Shown here: piece after piece, positions 46,131 to 55,393 of the stretch
How positions within the stretch are numbered: the first letter of the stretch is position 1
Layout of the letters: the number at the start of each line of letters is the position of its first letter
The notes under the pieces: model-generated
Told to the model about the DNA's origin: nothing
The model's input: only the letters and a program-made list of their open reading frames with translations
The model's database searches: none
Translations under genes and position numbers: made by a program
DNA from: an uncultured Gammaproteobacteria bacterium
GTDB lineage: Bacteria > Pseudomonadota > Gammaproteobacteria > Pseudomonadales > Pseudohongiellaceae
NCBI GenBank assembly: GCA_913060975.1
Contig: CAJXVC010000004.1
Span: forward strand, 62,001 to 126,000
Reading direction: 5' to 3'
DNA: 64,000 nucleotides

Positions 46131-46616
46131 TCATTCCCGTTTTGCTGACGATTCTGAATTATCTTGTTTTGCCTGCTCTTTCAGCAAGTTCTGTTCAAGT
46201 AGCTGAAGGAGCAGATCAAGATTTTCACGACCAATATTATCCGCTACAGTTTTTTCAATCGTCCGAAAATGTTCCGCTGTGACTCTGCGAGCCTCGTTGC
46301 CCGCTTCAGTGATTACTACAGACTTGTCCCGTTTGTTATTTGCAATGGGTTCAAGCCGAACGACACCCTTCTCAATAAGTTTGTGCACAGTTTGGTGTAC
46401 AGCCTGACGCGAAACCCCAAGATACCTCGATAGTTCCGAAATAGACCGGTTCTTGCCTCTTAATGCGGCAAATAACTTCACTTCCGCATTGCTTGCCGCC
46501 GAATAAGGCGAGTCTTGCAGCAGCTTGAGTTGTTCGGCTTCTAGCCATTCCAAAGATGCGCGCAGGAGTGCTTTCAGGCTGCCTCTTAGCTGGCTGTTGA
46601 GTTTGCTGTTATCCAT
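46131..46616 (-). CDS. MarR-family transcription regulator
   Basis: A 161-residue winged-helix protein with KLFAALRGKNRSISELSRYLGVSRQAVHQTVHKLIEKGVVRLEPIANNKRDKSVVITEAG. It is divergent from the hydrolase gene at 46710 across a 93-base gap with an inverted repeat overlapping the hydrolase -35 box. It probably represses that gene and itself. Confidence 0.85.
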   Translation of the reverse strand: MDNSKLNSQLRGSLKALLRASLEWLEAEQLKLLQDSPYSAASNAEVKLFAALRGKNRSISELSRYLGVSRQAVHQTVHKLIEKGVVRLEPIANNKRDKSVVITEAGNEARRVTAEHFRTIEKTVADNIGRENLDLLLQLLEQNLLKEQAKQDNSESSAKRE

Positions 46617-46629
46617 GCCGGCAATTTTA

Positions 46630-46673
46630 TGTCAAATCCGCTTGACAATCTATTCGCGCCTGATTAATGTCAA
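46630..46673. promoter_or_regulatory. hydrolase promoter with MarR operator candidate
   Basis: TGTCAA-N6-TTGACA (46630-46647) is a perfect inverted repeat. Its right arm is the -35 of a promoter with TAATGT at 46665-46670 (17-base spacer). A third TGTCAA lies at 46668-46673, over the -10 end. This fits control by the divergent MarR protein. Confidence 0.6.
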
Positions 46674-46709
46674 TACGACTTTACAATAATCATTCGAGAT
46701 ATCGATGTT

Positions 46710-47915
46710 ATGAATATAAAGAATTCAGCAATTTTATTACTAATGCCTCTTCTGCTTTCAGTTGCTAATGCACAGCAGTTCGCATTTCACGAAGAAGATG
46801 AAGTGCTTGAGGGCTGGTATCACAGCTTCGATATGGCTACCTGGCTCGCCAAAGGTGGGGACCGAGCTGTCATTGAAGAAGTTCTCCAAAACATAGAAAA
46901 CAGCAGCGGCGCAAAACGTCATCCTGAACTGGTAGACACGCAGATCGAGTTCGCTCCGGGCAACTGGGCCTATGAGTGGGTGCAGGCAGGGGACGCGGCG
47001 ATGGCTGAAGCTGACCAGCTGAATGGAGAAGACCGCCTGCAAAAACTGCGCGCAGCGCTCACTTACTATAGCAGTGGCTCCTGGCCCCATCTCGGCAGAG
47101 TCGATGATCGTCGGGCGCACGCCAAATCGGTAGAGGCCTATTTGGCAGCAGGAGCTATGCTGTCTGTGCCAGTGCAACACGTCGAGTTGTCGGTGGGTAG
47201 CAATTCCGTCAGAGCTTATTTTCACTTACCTGCCGGAGAAGGTCCGTTCCCGGTGGTTATTAACAGCTTTGGGTCTGATGTCACCAAAGAAGACAGTTTC
47301 GACTTGTTTGTTCGCGAACTGGAACCTCGAGGTATCGGCATGCTGGCAGTGGATATGCCGGGCATTGGTGAAGCGAACCATTTGAGTATGCAGGACGGCA
47401 GCGATGTGGTCATCGAGGCCGGAACGGTATTCCTGCGGCAAAATGCCCAGGTAGATGCGGACAACTTGTTCGTAGTCGGTGGGAGTTTTGGTGGTAACGC
47501 TGCGGCGCGCGCTTTTTACCGCCTGGATGTCGCTGGCGTAGTGAGCATGTGTGGGCCATTACATTCACCATTCCTGGCGCCACCCGAAGTATTAGATGCG
47601 TTGCCGCTACTAACCATAGATGGCGTCAAGTCTCGCTTCGGATTATTGGATCAACCGACGGCTATGCTCAGCGAAGTTGTTACGGGTACGTCTCTTGTTG
47701 AACAGGGGTTCATGAACGCATCCCGGGAAGTTGATACGCCACTGTATGTCATTACTACCAATCGGGACCCTGTGGCACCGCTGGATGATTTGCAGCTGCT
47801 TTTGCAAAGTGCCAGTGACAACGACGTCATAGTACTGGATATAGAAGGGCATTGTCCGCCCAGACAAGCCCGCGAGCCGATGCTTGCACGGTGGGTTGAA
47901 GACCACATCAGGTAA
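46710..47915 (+). CDS. exported alpha/beta hydrolase (FrsA/DUF1100-like)
   Basis: A signal peptide (residues 1-21, ending ANAQQ) precedes an esterase fold like FrsA: VINSFGSDVTKEDSFDLF, DMPGIGEA, the nucleophile region VVGGSFGGNAAAR, and a late GHCPP histidine. It is 401 residues long. It is likely an esterase of unknown substrate, under the adjacent MarR regulator, as seen for stress- or aromatic-inducible hydrolases. Confidence 0.75.
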   Translation: MNIKNSAILLLMPLLLSVANAQQFAFHEEDEVLEGWYHSFDMATWLAKGGDRAVIEEVLQNIENSSGAKRHPELVDTQIEFAPGNWAYEWVQAGDAAMAEADQLNGEDRLQKLRAALTYYSSGSWPHLGRVDDRRAHAKSVEAYLAAGAMLSVPVQHVELSVGSNSVRAYFHLPAGEGPFPVVINSFGSDVTKEDSFDLFVRELEPRGIGMLAVDMPGIGEANHLSMQDGSDVVIEAGTVFLRQNAQVDADNLFVVGGSFGGNAAARAFYRLDVAGVVSMCGPLHSPFLAPPEVLDALPLLTIDGVKSRFGLLDQPTAMLSEVVTGTSLVEQGFMNASREVDTPLYVITTNRDPVAPLDDLQLLLQSASDNDVIVLDIEGHCPPRQAREPMLARWVEDHIR

Positions 47916-47953
47916 TTCAAGCGGACCATCACCAGCAACGCTGGCAGCAAAAC

Positions 47954-47993
47954 AAAAAACGGCGGCAGAGATTACTTCTTGCCGCCGTTTTTT
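47954..47993. terminator. bidirectional intrinsic terminator
   Basis: AAAAAACGGCGGCA and TTGCCGCCGTTTTTT form a 14-base stem carrying A and T runs on both sides. It ends the hydrolase gene at 47915 and, on the minus strand, the YceI gene at 48139. Confidence 0.85.
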
Positions 47994-48138
47994 AGTTTAA
48001 AGCGCTAACCGACATGAAAGGCTAATCTGCCTGGGACGTTTGACTCGCCAGGGGCTCTGATAGCAACATCCAAGTGCAGTTAAGGCATTGGCAACAAGCG
48101 CTGAATATCGAGCGTGATAGTGCGTTGCCACGATCCGC

Positions 48139-48852
48139 TCAGTTGCGCGCTGTGGCACTGACCTGTAATTCAAAATCTATTGCCTCAGCCACACGCATGG
48201 CACCACCGAGGGCGCTAAATGCTGTCAGTCCGAGATCTTCGTGTTGCAGGGTAAAGCTCGCCTGCGCGGACAGGGTCTCAGCACTGCTCTGCACCTGCGC
48301 CGGTATCTCCAAATCCACAGTGTTGCCGCTGATCTCCAGCTGAATAGCCAGCAACCATGTGCTGCCGTCAATCGATACCGGCGTGGCGCTAATAGCCACC
48401 GTGGGATAGGCCTCGGCATTGAGCACCGCTTCACTGAGCATATTGCCGCGCGTGCCTTCGATGGCGGACGCGTCTGGCTGACTTTCGAAGCCTTCTCCGG
48501 CTCGGTCGCGCTCAGATTGTTCATCGACCACGAGACTGCTGACCGGCACAGTAAAAGTGGCGCTGGAGTCTGTGGCTGTGGCGGCCAGCATGACTTCGCC
48601 GGTTAGCTCACGGCTATGGACCACATGGTTGTGACCCATGCGGGCCAATGGGCCAGCACGGCCGACGTAGATGCGCAGGATGGAGCTGTCGCTATCGATG
48701 TCATAGGTAGTAGCCGTATTGCCTGGCTGAGCGCTGGCGCTGCTGAGCAGGAGCACGGGGGCGGAGCCAAGTAACAGCAGGCAAAACATTAGGCGGGGTA
48801 GTAATTGGCAGCGCGTCGATAGAGAGTAAGTGAATCTGGCGGTCGGGTTCAT
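48139..48852 (-). CDS. exported YceI-like protein
   Basis: ATG 48852 follows AGAGG on the minus strand; the longer frame to 48993 lacks support. A signal peptide (to SASAQ) precedes a YceI-type lipocalin-like domain: YDIDSDSSILRIYVGRAGPLARMGHNHVVHSRELTG, later VLNAEAYPTVAISATPVS and the closing LTAFSALGGAMRVAEAIDFELQV. YceI proteins bind isoprenoids or similar lipids in the periplasm. Confidence 0.8.
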   Translation of the reverse strand: MNPTARFTYSLSTRCQLLPRLMFCLLLLGSAPVLLLSSASAQPGNTATTYDIDSDSSILRIYVGRAGPLARMGHNHVVHSRELTGEVMLAATATDSSATFTVPVSSLVVDEQSERDRAGEGFESQPDASAIEGTRGNMLSEAVLNAEAYPTVAISATPVSIDGSTWLLAIQLEISGNTVDLEIPAQVQSSAETLSAQASFTLQHEDLGLTAFSALGGAMRVAEAIDFELQVSATARN

Positions 48853-48995
48853 GATGTAACCTCTGCAGAATGTCGTCCGGATTCCCACAATAAAACAATT
48901 ACCAGTGTTTGATAACCAGTTTGGAAGGGCGGGCGGCTCGGGTAATCGCGAAGGGCACCAGAAGGCAGGCGCGGCAGCAGGTGAGTGCTGCAATT

Positions 48996-49130
48996 CTAGT
49001 TGCCACGCTCCAACTCATGCAGACGTTTTTCCAGTTCACTGACTCTGGAGAGCGCTACCAGTCCGAAAATACCAAAGGTAAATCCCATTGCGCCCAGAGT
49101 GAAACCCAATAATGAAAACGTGAATTCCAT
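48996..49130 (-). CDS. 44-residue small membrane protein
   Basis: This frame is short enough to be missed: ATG at 49128-49130 after an excellent AAGGAG site with a six-base spacer, stop at 48996-48998. The peptide has one Gly-rich hydrophobic helix (residues 5-27) followed by a charged amphipathic tail (RVSELEKRLHELERGN) able to form a coiled coil. It reads as a real small transmembrane protein of unknown function, between the YceI and propeller genes. Confidence 0.7.
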   Translation of the reverse strand: MEFTFSLLGFTLGAMGFTFGIFGLVALSRVSELEKRLHELERGN

Positions 49131-49168
49131 AACCGTCTCCTTGTGATAAAGCAAAGCACCGAATAGTC

Positions 49169-49201
49169 AAAAACGGCGGTAGAGGTTTAATTCTGCCGCC
49201 G
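49169..49201 (-). terminator. minus-strand terminator of the propeller gene
   Basis: A CGGCGGTAGA / TCTGCCGCCG stem (one G-U pair) is preceded on the + strand by five A, giving a U tract on the minus strand. It lies 34 bases past the stop of the gene ending at 49235. Confidence 0.8.
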
Positions 49202-49234
49202 CATCTGATCTTGCGTGCTAGTTAACTACTCAAG

Positions 49235-50449
49235 CTAATTACCATTCAAGCGAATAAATTTTTGCACGCGGTGACCAGTCTGCACTTCGCCAGTGTAAAG
49301 ATTGCCGTCGGAATCAAAGTCCATGTAGTGCAACCAGTCGAACTGCCCAGCCTGTCGGCCACCCGTACCCCAGGAATACACCGGATCGAGCGTCTCACGG
49401 TCGAGCGCCCAGACCTTGTTGTTGGTGCCGTCGGGCACATAAAGAAAGCGCTGTTCCGGATCCAGTGGGTCCAACTCGGCACCCCAGGTTGAGCCCGGGC
49501 CAGTGGTGTCAGGCGCCAGAATGCTTTCGAACAGGTAAGTGCCGTCTTTGCGAAATACCTGAAAGCGGTTGCTGGGCCGGTCGCTGACATACACCAGACC
49601 GTCATTGGACAGGGCGAGGCCGTGAACCGGTGTGCGCCAGGTGCGGCTTGGCGCGGCGCCGGGAACATAGGCGCCCGGATCTTCATCGACGGGCTGTTCA
49701 CCATAGGCACCCCAGTGCCGCAGGTACTCACCGGACTCGGCGTCGAAGACTACCAAGCGGCGATTGCCGTAGCCATCAGCCACATACAACTCGTTAGTCT
49801 CTGGATCGACTTCCATGGTGGCCGAACGATTAACCGAGTCGGTATCGTTACTGCCGGTGCTGACACCGACGCCGCCGATCTGCATGACAAAGTCGCCGTC
49901 TTTGGTGAACTTCATGATGTGATGATCGTCAGTGCCGTTACCGCCGACCCAGACAAAGTCATTGTGATCGACATGAATACCGTGTTCGCTATTAAACCAT
50001 TCATAGTCGCCAGTCGGACTATCGCCACCCCAGGCATGCACGACATTGCCTTCCTGATCAAAGGCCAGCACGGGCGGGGCCGTGGTGCAACAAAGCGACT
50101 GTAAAGGATCATGACCCCAGGTGATGTCACGGGTCGTTTGTCGTGGTGTCGAACCCGCGTTGGTGTTTTGTACAGTCCACGGGCGGTGGATCAGCCAGAT
50201 CAGATCATCGTTGTCGACAGCAGTGCCGGCTACCTGACCGAGTATCCAGTTATTGGGTAAAGGCTTGGGCCAGAACGGATCGACAGCAAATTGCGCGACG
50301 CCGTCGGGTACTTGTGAGCCGGAGGCATCTGCCGGCATATTGGGATACTGCTGTGAATGAGCGGAGGTGCTAAGCAAGGCAAGAACTGGCAAGGCGGTAC
50401 TCAATAGTCCGACTTTCATGCACTCAACAACTTTTATTGTTCTAATCAT
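49235..50449 (-). CDS. exported NHL-type beta-propeller protein
   Basis: I choose ATG 50449 (after AGAGGA) over the frame to 50506. A signal peptide (to SAHSQ) is followed by a six-bladed propeller with repeated GIHVDHNDFVWVGGNG, VDPETNELYVADGYGNRRLVVFDAESGEYL, LALSNDGLVYVSDRPSNRFQVF and FLYVPDGTNNKVWALD. It resembles peptidyl-alpha-hydroxyglycine lyase-like proteins of bacteria, but the activity is not assured. A DPFWPKPLPNNWILG opening is common to this bacterial group. Confidence 0.8.
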   Translation of the reverse strand: MIRTIKVVECMKVGLLSTALPVLALLSTSAHSQQYPNMPADASGSQVPDGVAQFAVDPFWPKPLPNNWILGQVAGTAVDNDDLIWLIHRPWTVQNTNAGSTPRQTTRDITWGHDPLQSLCCTTAPPVLAFDQEGNVVHAWGGDSPTGDYEWFNSEHGIHVDHNDFVWVGGNGTDDHHIMKFTKDGDFVMQIGGVGVSTGSNDTDSVNRSATMEVDPETNELYVADGYGNRRLVVFDAESGEYLRHWGAYGEQPVDEDPGAYVPGAAPSRTWRTPVHGLALSNDGLVYVSDRPSNRFQVFRKDGTYLFESILAPDTTGPGSTWGAELDPLDPEQRFLYVPDGTNNKVWALDRETLDPVYSWGTGGRQAGQFDWLHYMDFDSDGNLYTGEVQTGHRVQKFIRLNGN

Positions 50450-51048
50450 CGTTGGTGTTCCTCTTTTTTGTACTTGTTTTTGTACTTTTGTTTTTATTTG
50501 GGGCAAACAATGCAGGGCTGCGCAATGGCAGGCCCGCGCGGGTTCAGGGCTTTGTTGTTATGACTGAAACCTGCACGCCCTGATGCGTGAGAGTAGGTTT
50601 CATGGGCTCTGAGGAATTTCTTCTGCCGGAGAGCTGCAAGGATTATAGCGGGGCACGTGGCAATTGGGGTAAATGAGGCTGTCACTAGTGTCGCTAATAG
50701 CGGGTTATCGGATAACCGGATGCTATTTTCCGACAGGGTGTTTCAGGCGTGTATCAATCGAGTCGAATTGAGAGTGCTGGGGGCGCTAGGCTATTGCGGA
50801 TTGCACCGCTTTTACCGTAGCTTGCTAGGGTCGGTAACGGCAGATAGGATAGATTATACCGAGAGCACTGAAAAGCACACTGGAAAGCACATTGAAAAGA
50901 GTGCTAACCAAAAGTTCAATAACAAAGATCAATAAGTAATAGAGAGCAACAAAAAGAGCAACAACAAGATCATCAAAATGATCAACAAAAGAACAACAAT
51001 AGACCAATATAACCAGATTAATAAAAATAGCGCTTCAGGAGAACACCC
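50450..51048. other. divergent region with A/C-rich leaders
   Basis: No gene is seen in these 599 bases. Both flanking genes have a G/T-poor leader: about 50 bases before 50449 (minus strand) and about 150 bases before 51049 (CAACAA-type repeats). A GATCAT/ATGATC hairpin (50967-50982) is in the right leader. A hydrophobic 60-codon minus frame through the same run is likely a composition artefact. Confidence 0.5.
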
Positions 51049-52080
51049 ATGAGCAGTCACTCGCGAAAGATCGTTAATGCCTCAGTTGTGTTGCTTAGCA
51101 GCCTAACTTGCTCGCTGGCACTGAGCCAGACTGATGACCGGCCCAATCTGCAAGGCACCTGGACCAATGCCTCCCTGACCAACCTCAATCGGCCTGATGG
51201 TGTGGATACGTTAGTCGTCGAGGCCGAGCAAGCGCGTGAGATCGCCGCCATCACGCCGATTGCCGGCATCGAAGGCGGGCTGGATGAAGGCGACAACGCC
51301 AACGACATCCCCGAAGAAGGCGCCGATGATTTCGGCGTGCGCGCTTACAACAATTTCTGGGTCGACCCGGGTTCCAATCTGGCCATGGTCAAAGGCGAAT
51401 TCCGAACGTCTTATGTCGTCATTCCCGAGAACGGTCGTGTGCCCTATCGTGAAGACCCGCAGTTCGATTTCGAACGTGCCAGTTTCGGTACGCGCTATGC
51501 CACCGGCGAGGGTGATTTCCGCGGCCCCGAGGCGTTCCCCAATTCCGAACGCTGCCTGCTGGGTTTTGGCAACAAGGCCGGCCCGGGCATGATGGGCGCG
51601 CTGTACAACAACACCTATGAGTTTGTGCAAACAGATGACTACGTGATGATCAATGTGGAAATGGTGCACGACGCCCGCATCATACCGATCTACGCTTCTG
51701 CCGATGAGGCGCGGGCCAATCGTCGCCCGGCTGCGCACGAGCCCTGGTTCGGCGACTCGGTCGGCTGGTATGAGGATGATGAACTCGTGGTGGAGACGGT
51801 GAACATCAATCCGACCCAGCTGAGCCAGAGTTCAGTGCCCATTACCAAAGACGGGCGCATCATCGAGCGCTTTAGCCGTTACTCCGACAATGAAATCTTC
51901 TATCAATTCACAGTCGAGGACAGCAATATCTATCGACAGAACTGGACTGCGGAGTTGAGCTTTTACGCGACCGACGATCGGCTTTATGAGTACGCCTGTC
52001 ACGAAGGTAATTACTCCATGCCTGGTTCTTTGGCAGGGGCGCGACGGCTGGAAGTGGAGCAAGAGTTAGGGCTCGATTGA
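51049..52080 (+). CDS. uncharacterised secreted protein, paralogue of the gene at 2-421
   Basis: ATG 51049 follows CAGGAGAA. A signal peptide (1-27, ending ALSQ) precedes 316 residues with LQGTWTNASLTNLNRP near the start and VEMVHDARIIPI, RIIERFSRYSD and YEYACHEGNY in the second half. The family occurs in several copies in some gammaproteobacteria, but I know no function. Two copies in this window differ mainly in the insertion after the RIIPI block. Confidence 0.8.
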   Translation: MSSHSRKIVNASVVLLSSLTCSLALSQTDDRPNLQGTWTNASLTNLNRPDGVDTLVVEAEQAREIAAITPIAGIEGGLDEGDNANDIPEEGADDFGVRAYNNFWVDPGSNLAMVKGEFRTSYVVIPENGRVPYREDPQFDFERASFGTRYATGEGDFRGPEAFPNSERCLLGFGNKAGPGMMGALYNNTYEFVQTDDYVMINVEMVHDARIIPIYASADEARANRRPAAHEPWFGDSVGWYEDDELVVETVNINPTQLSQSSVPITKDGRIIERFSRYSDNEIFYQFTVEDSNIYRQNWTAELSFYATDDRLYEYACHEGNYSMPGSLAGARRLEVEQELGLD

Positions 52081-52205
52081 AAATAGTAGTGCGCTGACAA
52101 GCTGGTCATTCGCAGCATTGCGCATGCGAATGACCGTCGCTGACGGTTGGTTGCCGTTGCTTGCAGTTTAATTGCCGGTGGCAAAAGTTCTTTCGGTGTT
52201 GCTTG

Positions 52206-53222
52206 TCAGAACGTGGCTATCGGGTTGATGGGCGAACCCATGCCCATGTTGATTCGCAATGGCGCCGCGCTGAACATGAACTGGTAGCGATTGAGGCGGG
52301 CAGCTGTATCTGCCACTGCGCCGAGGTCCAGATTGTCGAAGATACCTACCCCCAAAGAGGTTAAAGCCAGGCTGTGCAGGGGTAAGAAAACACCCTCAAC
52401 ACCACTGGGTGTCACATCGTTCCACAAGTCATGACCGATAAATGCAACGCCTCTTTCCTTCATAAAATACGCGACATCGGCATGATAGCCAGCCACTCCT
52501 TCCCTTGGCGCCCATGGGCCCAAAGCATCGCGGCGCTTCCAGCGGCCAGTGTGTAGCAAAATGACATCGCCAGGCTCGACCGTAACGCCCTGGATGCGCT
52601 CAAGCTCTACCAGATCGTCATAAGTGATTGCGGTGCCCGGCTCAAGCCAACCCTGCTCTGTGGCCTTGCCAGGCAGTAACGTGGCATCAAAGATTATGCC
52701 GCGTGTGAGTATGCCATTATTGTGGACATTGATGCCGCTTTTCGGGCAACCGTTGGCGGCCTCAACCTCTTCCCAGGGAACACCGTTATAACTCATCCCC
52801 TTGTACATAATATGGCAGCCGACGGCATCAAGGTGGCTATGGATAGTGCCGTGATAGGAGCCGGTGTACTGGTATTGATCGGCTGCCCCGGTGGGACTGA
52901 CTCTTAACACGGTGCGACTAAGCGCTCCTGACGCATCGATTGCATCAACTTCATTGACGTCATGGGCTAAAGACACGGTGATGCCTTCGGTGACGAGCGC
53001 CGCTGCCTGCCTGCGTTTTTCATCAGTGATCAAATTGGCCGCGCCCAATTCATCGTCCGCGCCCCAACGTCCCCAGTTCGACAACTCCTCCATAGCGCGA
53101 TCGAAATCGGCCTCGGTTGCAATCGTTCGGTTCGACTGAGCGAAGAGCTGAGTGGCAGAAAAGGCAGTCACAACCAGAATCAGGGATGTTTTCAAAACAC
53201 GTGGCATCAGGGCGGGCTTCAT
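52206..53222 (-). CDS. exported cyclase-family amidohydrolase (kynurenine formamidase-like)
   Basis: A signal peptide (ending QLFAQS) precedes the cyclase fold PF04199: a Trp-rich opening (LSNWGRWGADDELGAAN), the metal site TIHSHLDAVGCHIMYKG, VTVEPGDVILLHTGRW and IGHDLW. Members are Mn/Zn-dependent hydrolases of formamides or lactams. Being exported, it is unlikely to be the tryptophan-pathway enzyme itself. The gene is followed by the PQQ dehydrogenase gene on the other side of a 124-base gap, all on the minus strand. Confidence 0.8.
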   Translation of the reverse strand: MKPALMPRVLKTSLILVVTAFSATQLFAQSNRTIATEADFDRAMEELSNWGRWGADDELGAANLITDEKRRQAAALVTEGITVSLAHDVNEVDAIDASGALSRTVLRVSPTGAADQYQYTGSYHGTIHSHLDAVGCHIMYKGMSYNGVPWEEVEAANGCPKSGINVHNNGILTRGIIFDATLLPGKATEQGWLEPGTAITYDDLVELERIQGVTVEPGDVILLHTGRWKRRDALGPWAPREGVAGYHADVAYFMKERGVAFIGHDLWNDVTPSGVEGVFLPLHSLALTSLGVGIFDNLDLGAVADTAARLNRYQFMFSAAPLRINMGMGSPINPIATF

Positions 53223-53346
53223 AGTGCTTTCTCTTTTTATTATTTAATTGAGTGCATTTGTTGGCTCTCACTTTAGCACTTCTGGGCAGAGGTAACAGTA
53301 GCGTGCACTAACAACAAGTGTCTCTTATGGCTTTCGTCAGCACCCC

Positions 53347-55251
53347 TTACTCTCGCAACTTGAATGCGAAAATATGATCCCCTCTGGGCATATCCAGATT
53401 GTCGTGTCCTCCGACGGCTACGGCGATATACTGCTCGCCGTTGTGCATATAACTCATGGGCGTTGCCATCGCGGCTGTAGGTAGGTCGTATTTCCAGAGC
53501 TCTTGACCTGACACCACATTAAAAATACGCAACACGTGTTCAGTTGTAGCACCGATTACAATCAGTCCACCTGCAGTGACTAGTGGCCCGCCCATGCCCG
53601 GTGCTCCCCACTCGAAGTTTGGCACAATGGCTGGCGCTAAATCCCTCACGGTCCCCAATGGCACTTCCCAGAGAATCTCTTCGTGTTCCAGATCCACCGC
53701 AACCAGTTTGTTCCAGGGTGGTTTGGTACACGGTAATCCGAGTTCCGACAGGAATATCTTGCGCGCCATATAGTACGGCGTGCCAGCTTGTTCTGCGAAT
53801 TCCCAACCGTCCTCGCCATACGCATCGATGAAAATTTGCAGGTCATCACGGGGAATGAGATGCACAAGCGCGGGAATCTGATTGACGTTGACGATGCCAA
53901 TCTGCTTCGCGCTATCGATCGCGATGCCGCCCCAGTTAACGCCACCGGCATAGCTCGGGCTCATGATAGTTCCCTGAATGCTTGGTGGTGTGAACAGCCC
54001 TTCGGAGCGGTACTCGCGGATGATCTTCCTGCAGCTGCGTTTATCGAACCAGACCAGACCGAAACTGTCATCTTCAGTCACCGCATTCAGTTTGGTTAGT
54101 GCCGGGAATGAAGAAATTGGCTGCGTTGGTGACAAGCGTTCACCAGCAATGTCACTCGCGGGAACGGCCTGTTCTGTAATCTCGTAGATTGGCTCTCCGC
54201 TGCGTCGATCGAACGCGTAGATCATGCCTGTTTTAGTCGCAACCACTACTGCTTGAACACTTTGACCCTGGTGACGAATCTCGGTGAGTGTCGGCTGAGA
54301 TGGAATGTCGTAGTCCCATACATCATGATGAACCAATTGTTGCCACCAGCTCACTGCGCCCGTTGCGGCGTCCAATGCGACCAGGGAATTGGCGTAGTGA
54401 TTGTCACCAAGACGCTCTCCACCATAAAAATCCGGACTGGGAGAGCCAGTGGAAACAAACACCAGATTCAGCTCTGCATCGACCGATATGGGCGGCCATA
54501 CGTTGGCAGCTCCCGTGCGCAGCGCACTGTCGTCTGCCCAGGATGAGTATTGCGGATCGTTTTCTGAAACGGGTATTGGGTCCCAGCTCCAGTTCGTCTG
54601 TCCGGTGCGCACATCGAGGGCCCTGACGAGGCCACGCTCCAGACGCGCCGCACGGTTATCACCAATTGCCGAACCAACAATAAGCTGGTCGCCGATTACT
54701 GCCGGAGGAGAGGTGATTCCGTAATCGCCGAAACTTACTTCTCCAACGCCAACGGTAAGATCGACTCTGCCGTTTTCGCCGAAGTCTGTACAAGGCTCAC
54801 CCGTTATCGCATCGAGAGCGAAAACCTGTCCGATCAGGGTGCCAAGAAACAGGCGGTTAGGGCAGATCTCACTCACTCCATGCCAGAGGCTCACGCCTCG
54901 CGAAGAACTTTCCGAGTAGCCTATATCCTTGGGAAGCTGAGCATCAAAGCGCCAGCGCTCCTGCCCACTTTCTGCGTCGATCGCTATAGCCCAATTAGCA
55001 CTGGTGCTGACAAACAACAGTCCATTCCAGTACAGAGGATTGGTTTGCATGGAATGGCGTTTGCGTCTGAATCCTGCATTGAGATCACCGGTACGAAAAT
55101 GCCAAGCGACCGCCAATTGCTCAAGATTGCCCGGGTTGATCTGATCGAAAGGCGCAAACTGTTGACCGCCCTCGCCACCGTAAGTGTCCCACGCCCAGAT
55201 TTGGCCCGTACATAGCAGCCACAGGCACAAACTCATCACGGTTAATCGCAT
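53347..55251 (-). CDS. PQQ-dependent dehydrogenase (membrane-free, glucose-dehydrogenase-like)
   Basis: The 634 residues have a signal peptide (to WAW) and eight propeller blades with the W-docking pattern (AIDAESGQERW, ALDVRTGQTNWSW, ALDAATGAVSWW). Later blocks include TKTGMIYAFDRRSG, GGVNWGGIAID, GAPGMGGPLVTAGGLIVIG and YIAVAVGGHDNL near the end. There is no C-terminal cytochrome domain, so electrons would go to a separate carrier. A sugar or alcohol substrate is expected. It lies next to a LytTR-type regulator. Confidence 0.85.
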   Translation of the reverse strand: MRLTVMSLCLWLLCTGQIWAWDTYGGEGGQQFAPFDQINPGNLEQLAVAWHFRTGDLNAGFRRKRHSMQTNPLYWNGLLFVSTSANWAIAIDAESGQERWRFDAQLPKDIGYSESSSRGVSLWHGVSEICPNRLFLGTLIGQVFALDAITGEPCTDFGENGRVDLTVGVGEVSFGDYGITSPPAVIGDQLIVGSAIGDNRAARLERGLVRALDVRTGQTNWSWDPIPVSENDPQYSSWADDSALRTGAANVWPPISVDAELNLVFVSTGSPSPDFYGGERLGDNHYANSLVALDAATGAVSWWQQLVHHDVWDYDIPSQPTLTEIRHQGQSVQAVVVATKTGMIYAFDRRSGEPIYEITEQAVPASDIAGERLSPTQPISSFPALTKLNAVTEDDSFGLVWFDKRSCRKIIREYRSEGLFTPPSIQGTIMSPSYAGGVNWGGIAIDSAKQIGIVNVNQIPALVHLIPRDDLQIFIDAYGEDGWEFAEQAGTPYYMARKIFLSELGLPCTKPPWNKLVAVDLEHEEILWEVPLGTVRDLAPAIVPNFEWGAPGMGGPLVTAGGLIVIGATTEHVLRIFNVVSGQELWKYDLPTAAMATPMSYMHNGEQYIAVAVGGHDNLDMPRGDHIFAFKLRE

Positions 55252-55393
55252 ACCAAAAACTCCAATTAACTTTTTGCATTAAGAAATAGTTGGCCTACGA
55301 GACTACACTGCTGAATGAATGCACTTGAGATTATGGGGCGTAGGGAGGAACTGAGGGACGAAACTTCAGGATATTGGGATGACTTTCGCCATT

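Noticed and set aside
50825..51007. Hydrophobic 60-codon minus frame
   Set aside because: It is the reverse of the A/C-rich leader, whose complement naturally encodes Leu, Val and Phe; no ribosome site.
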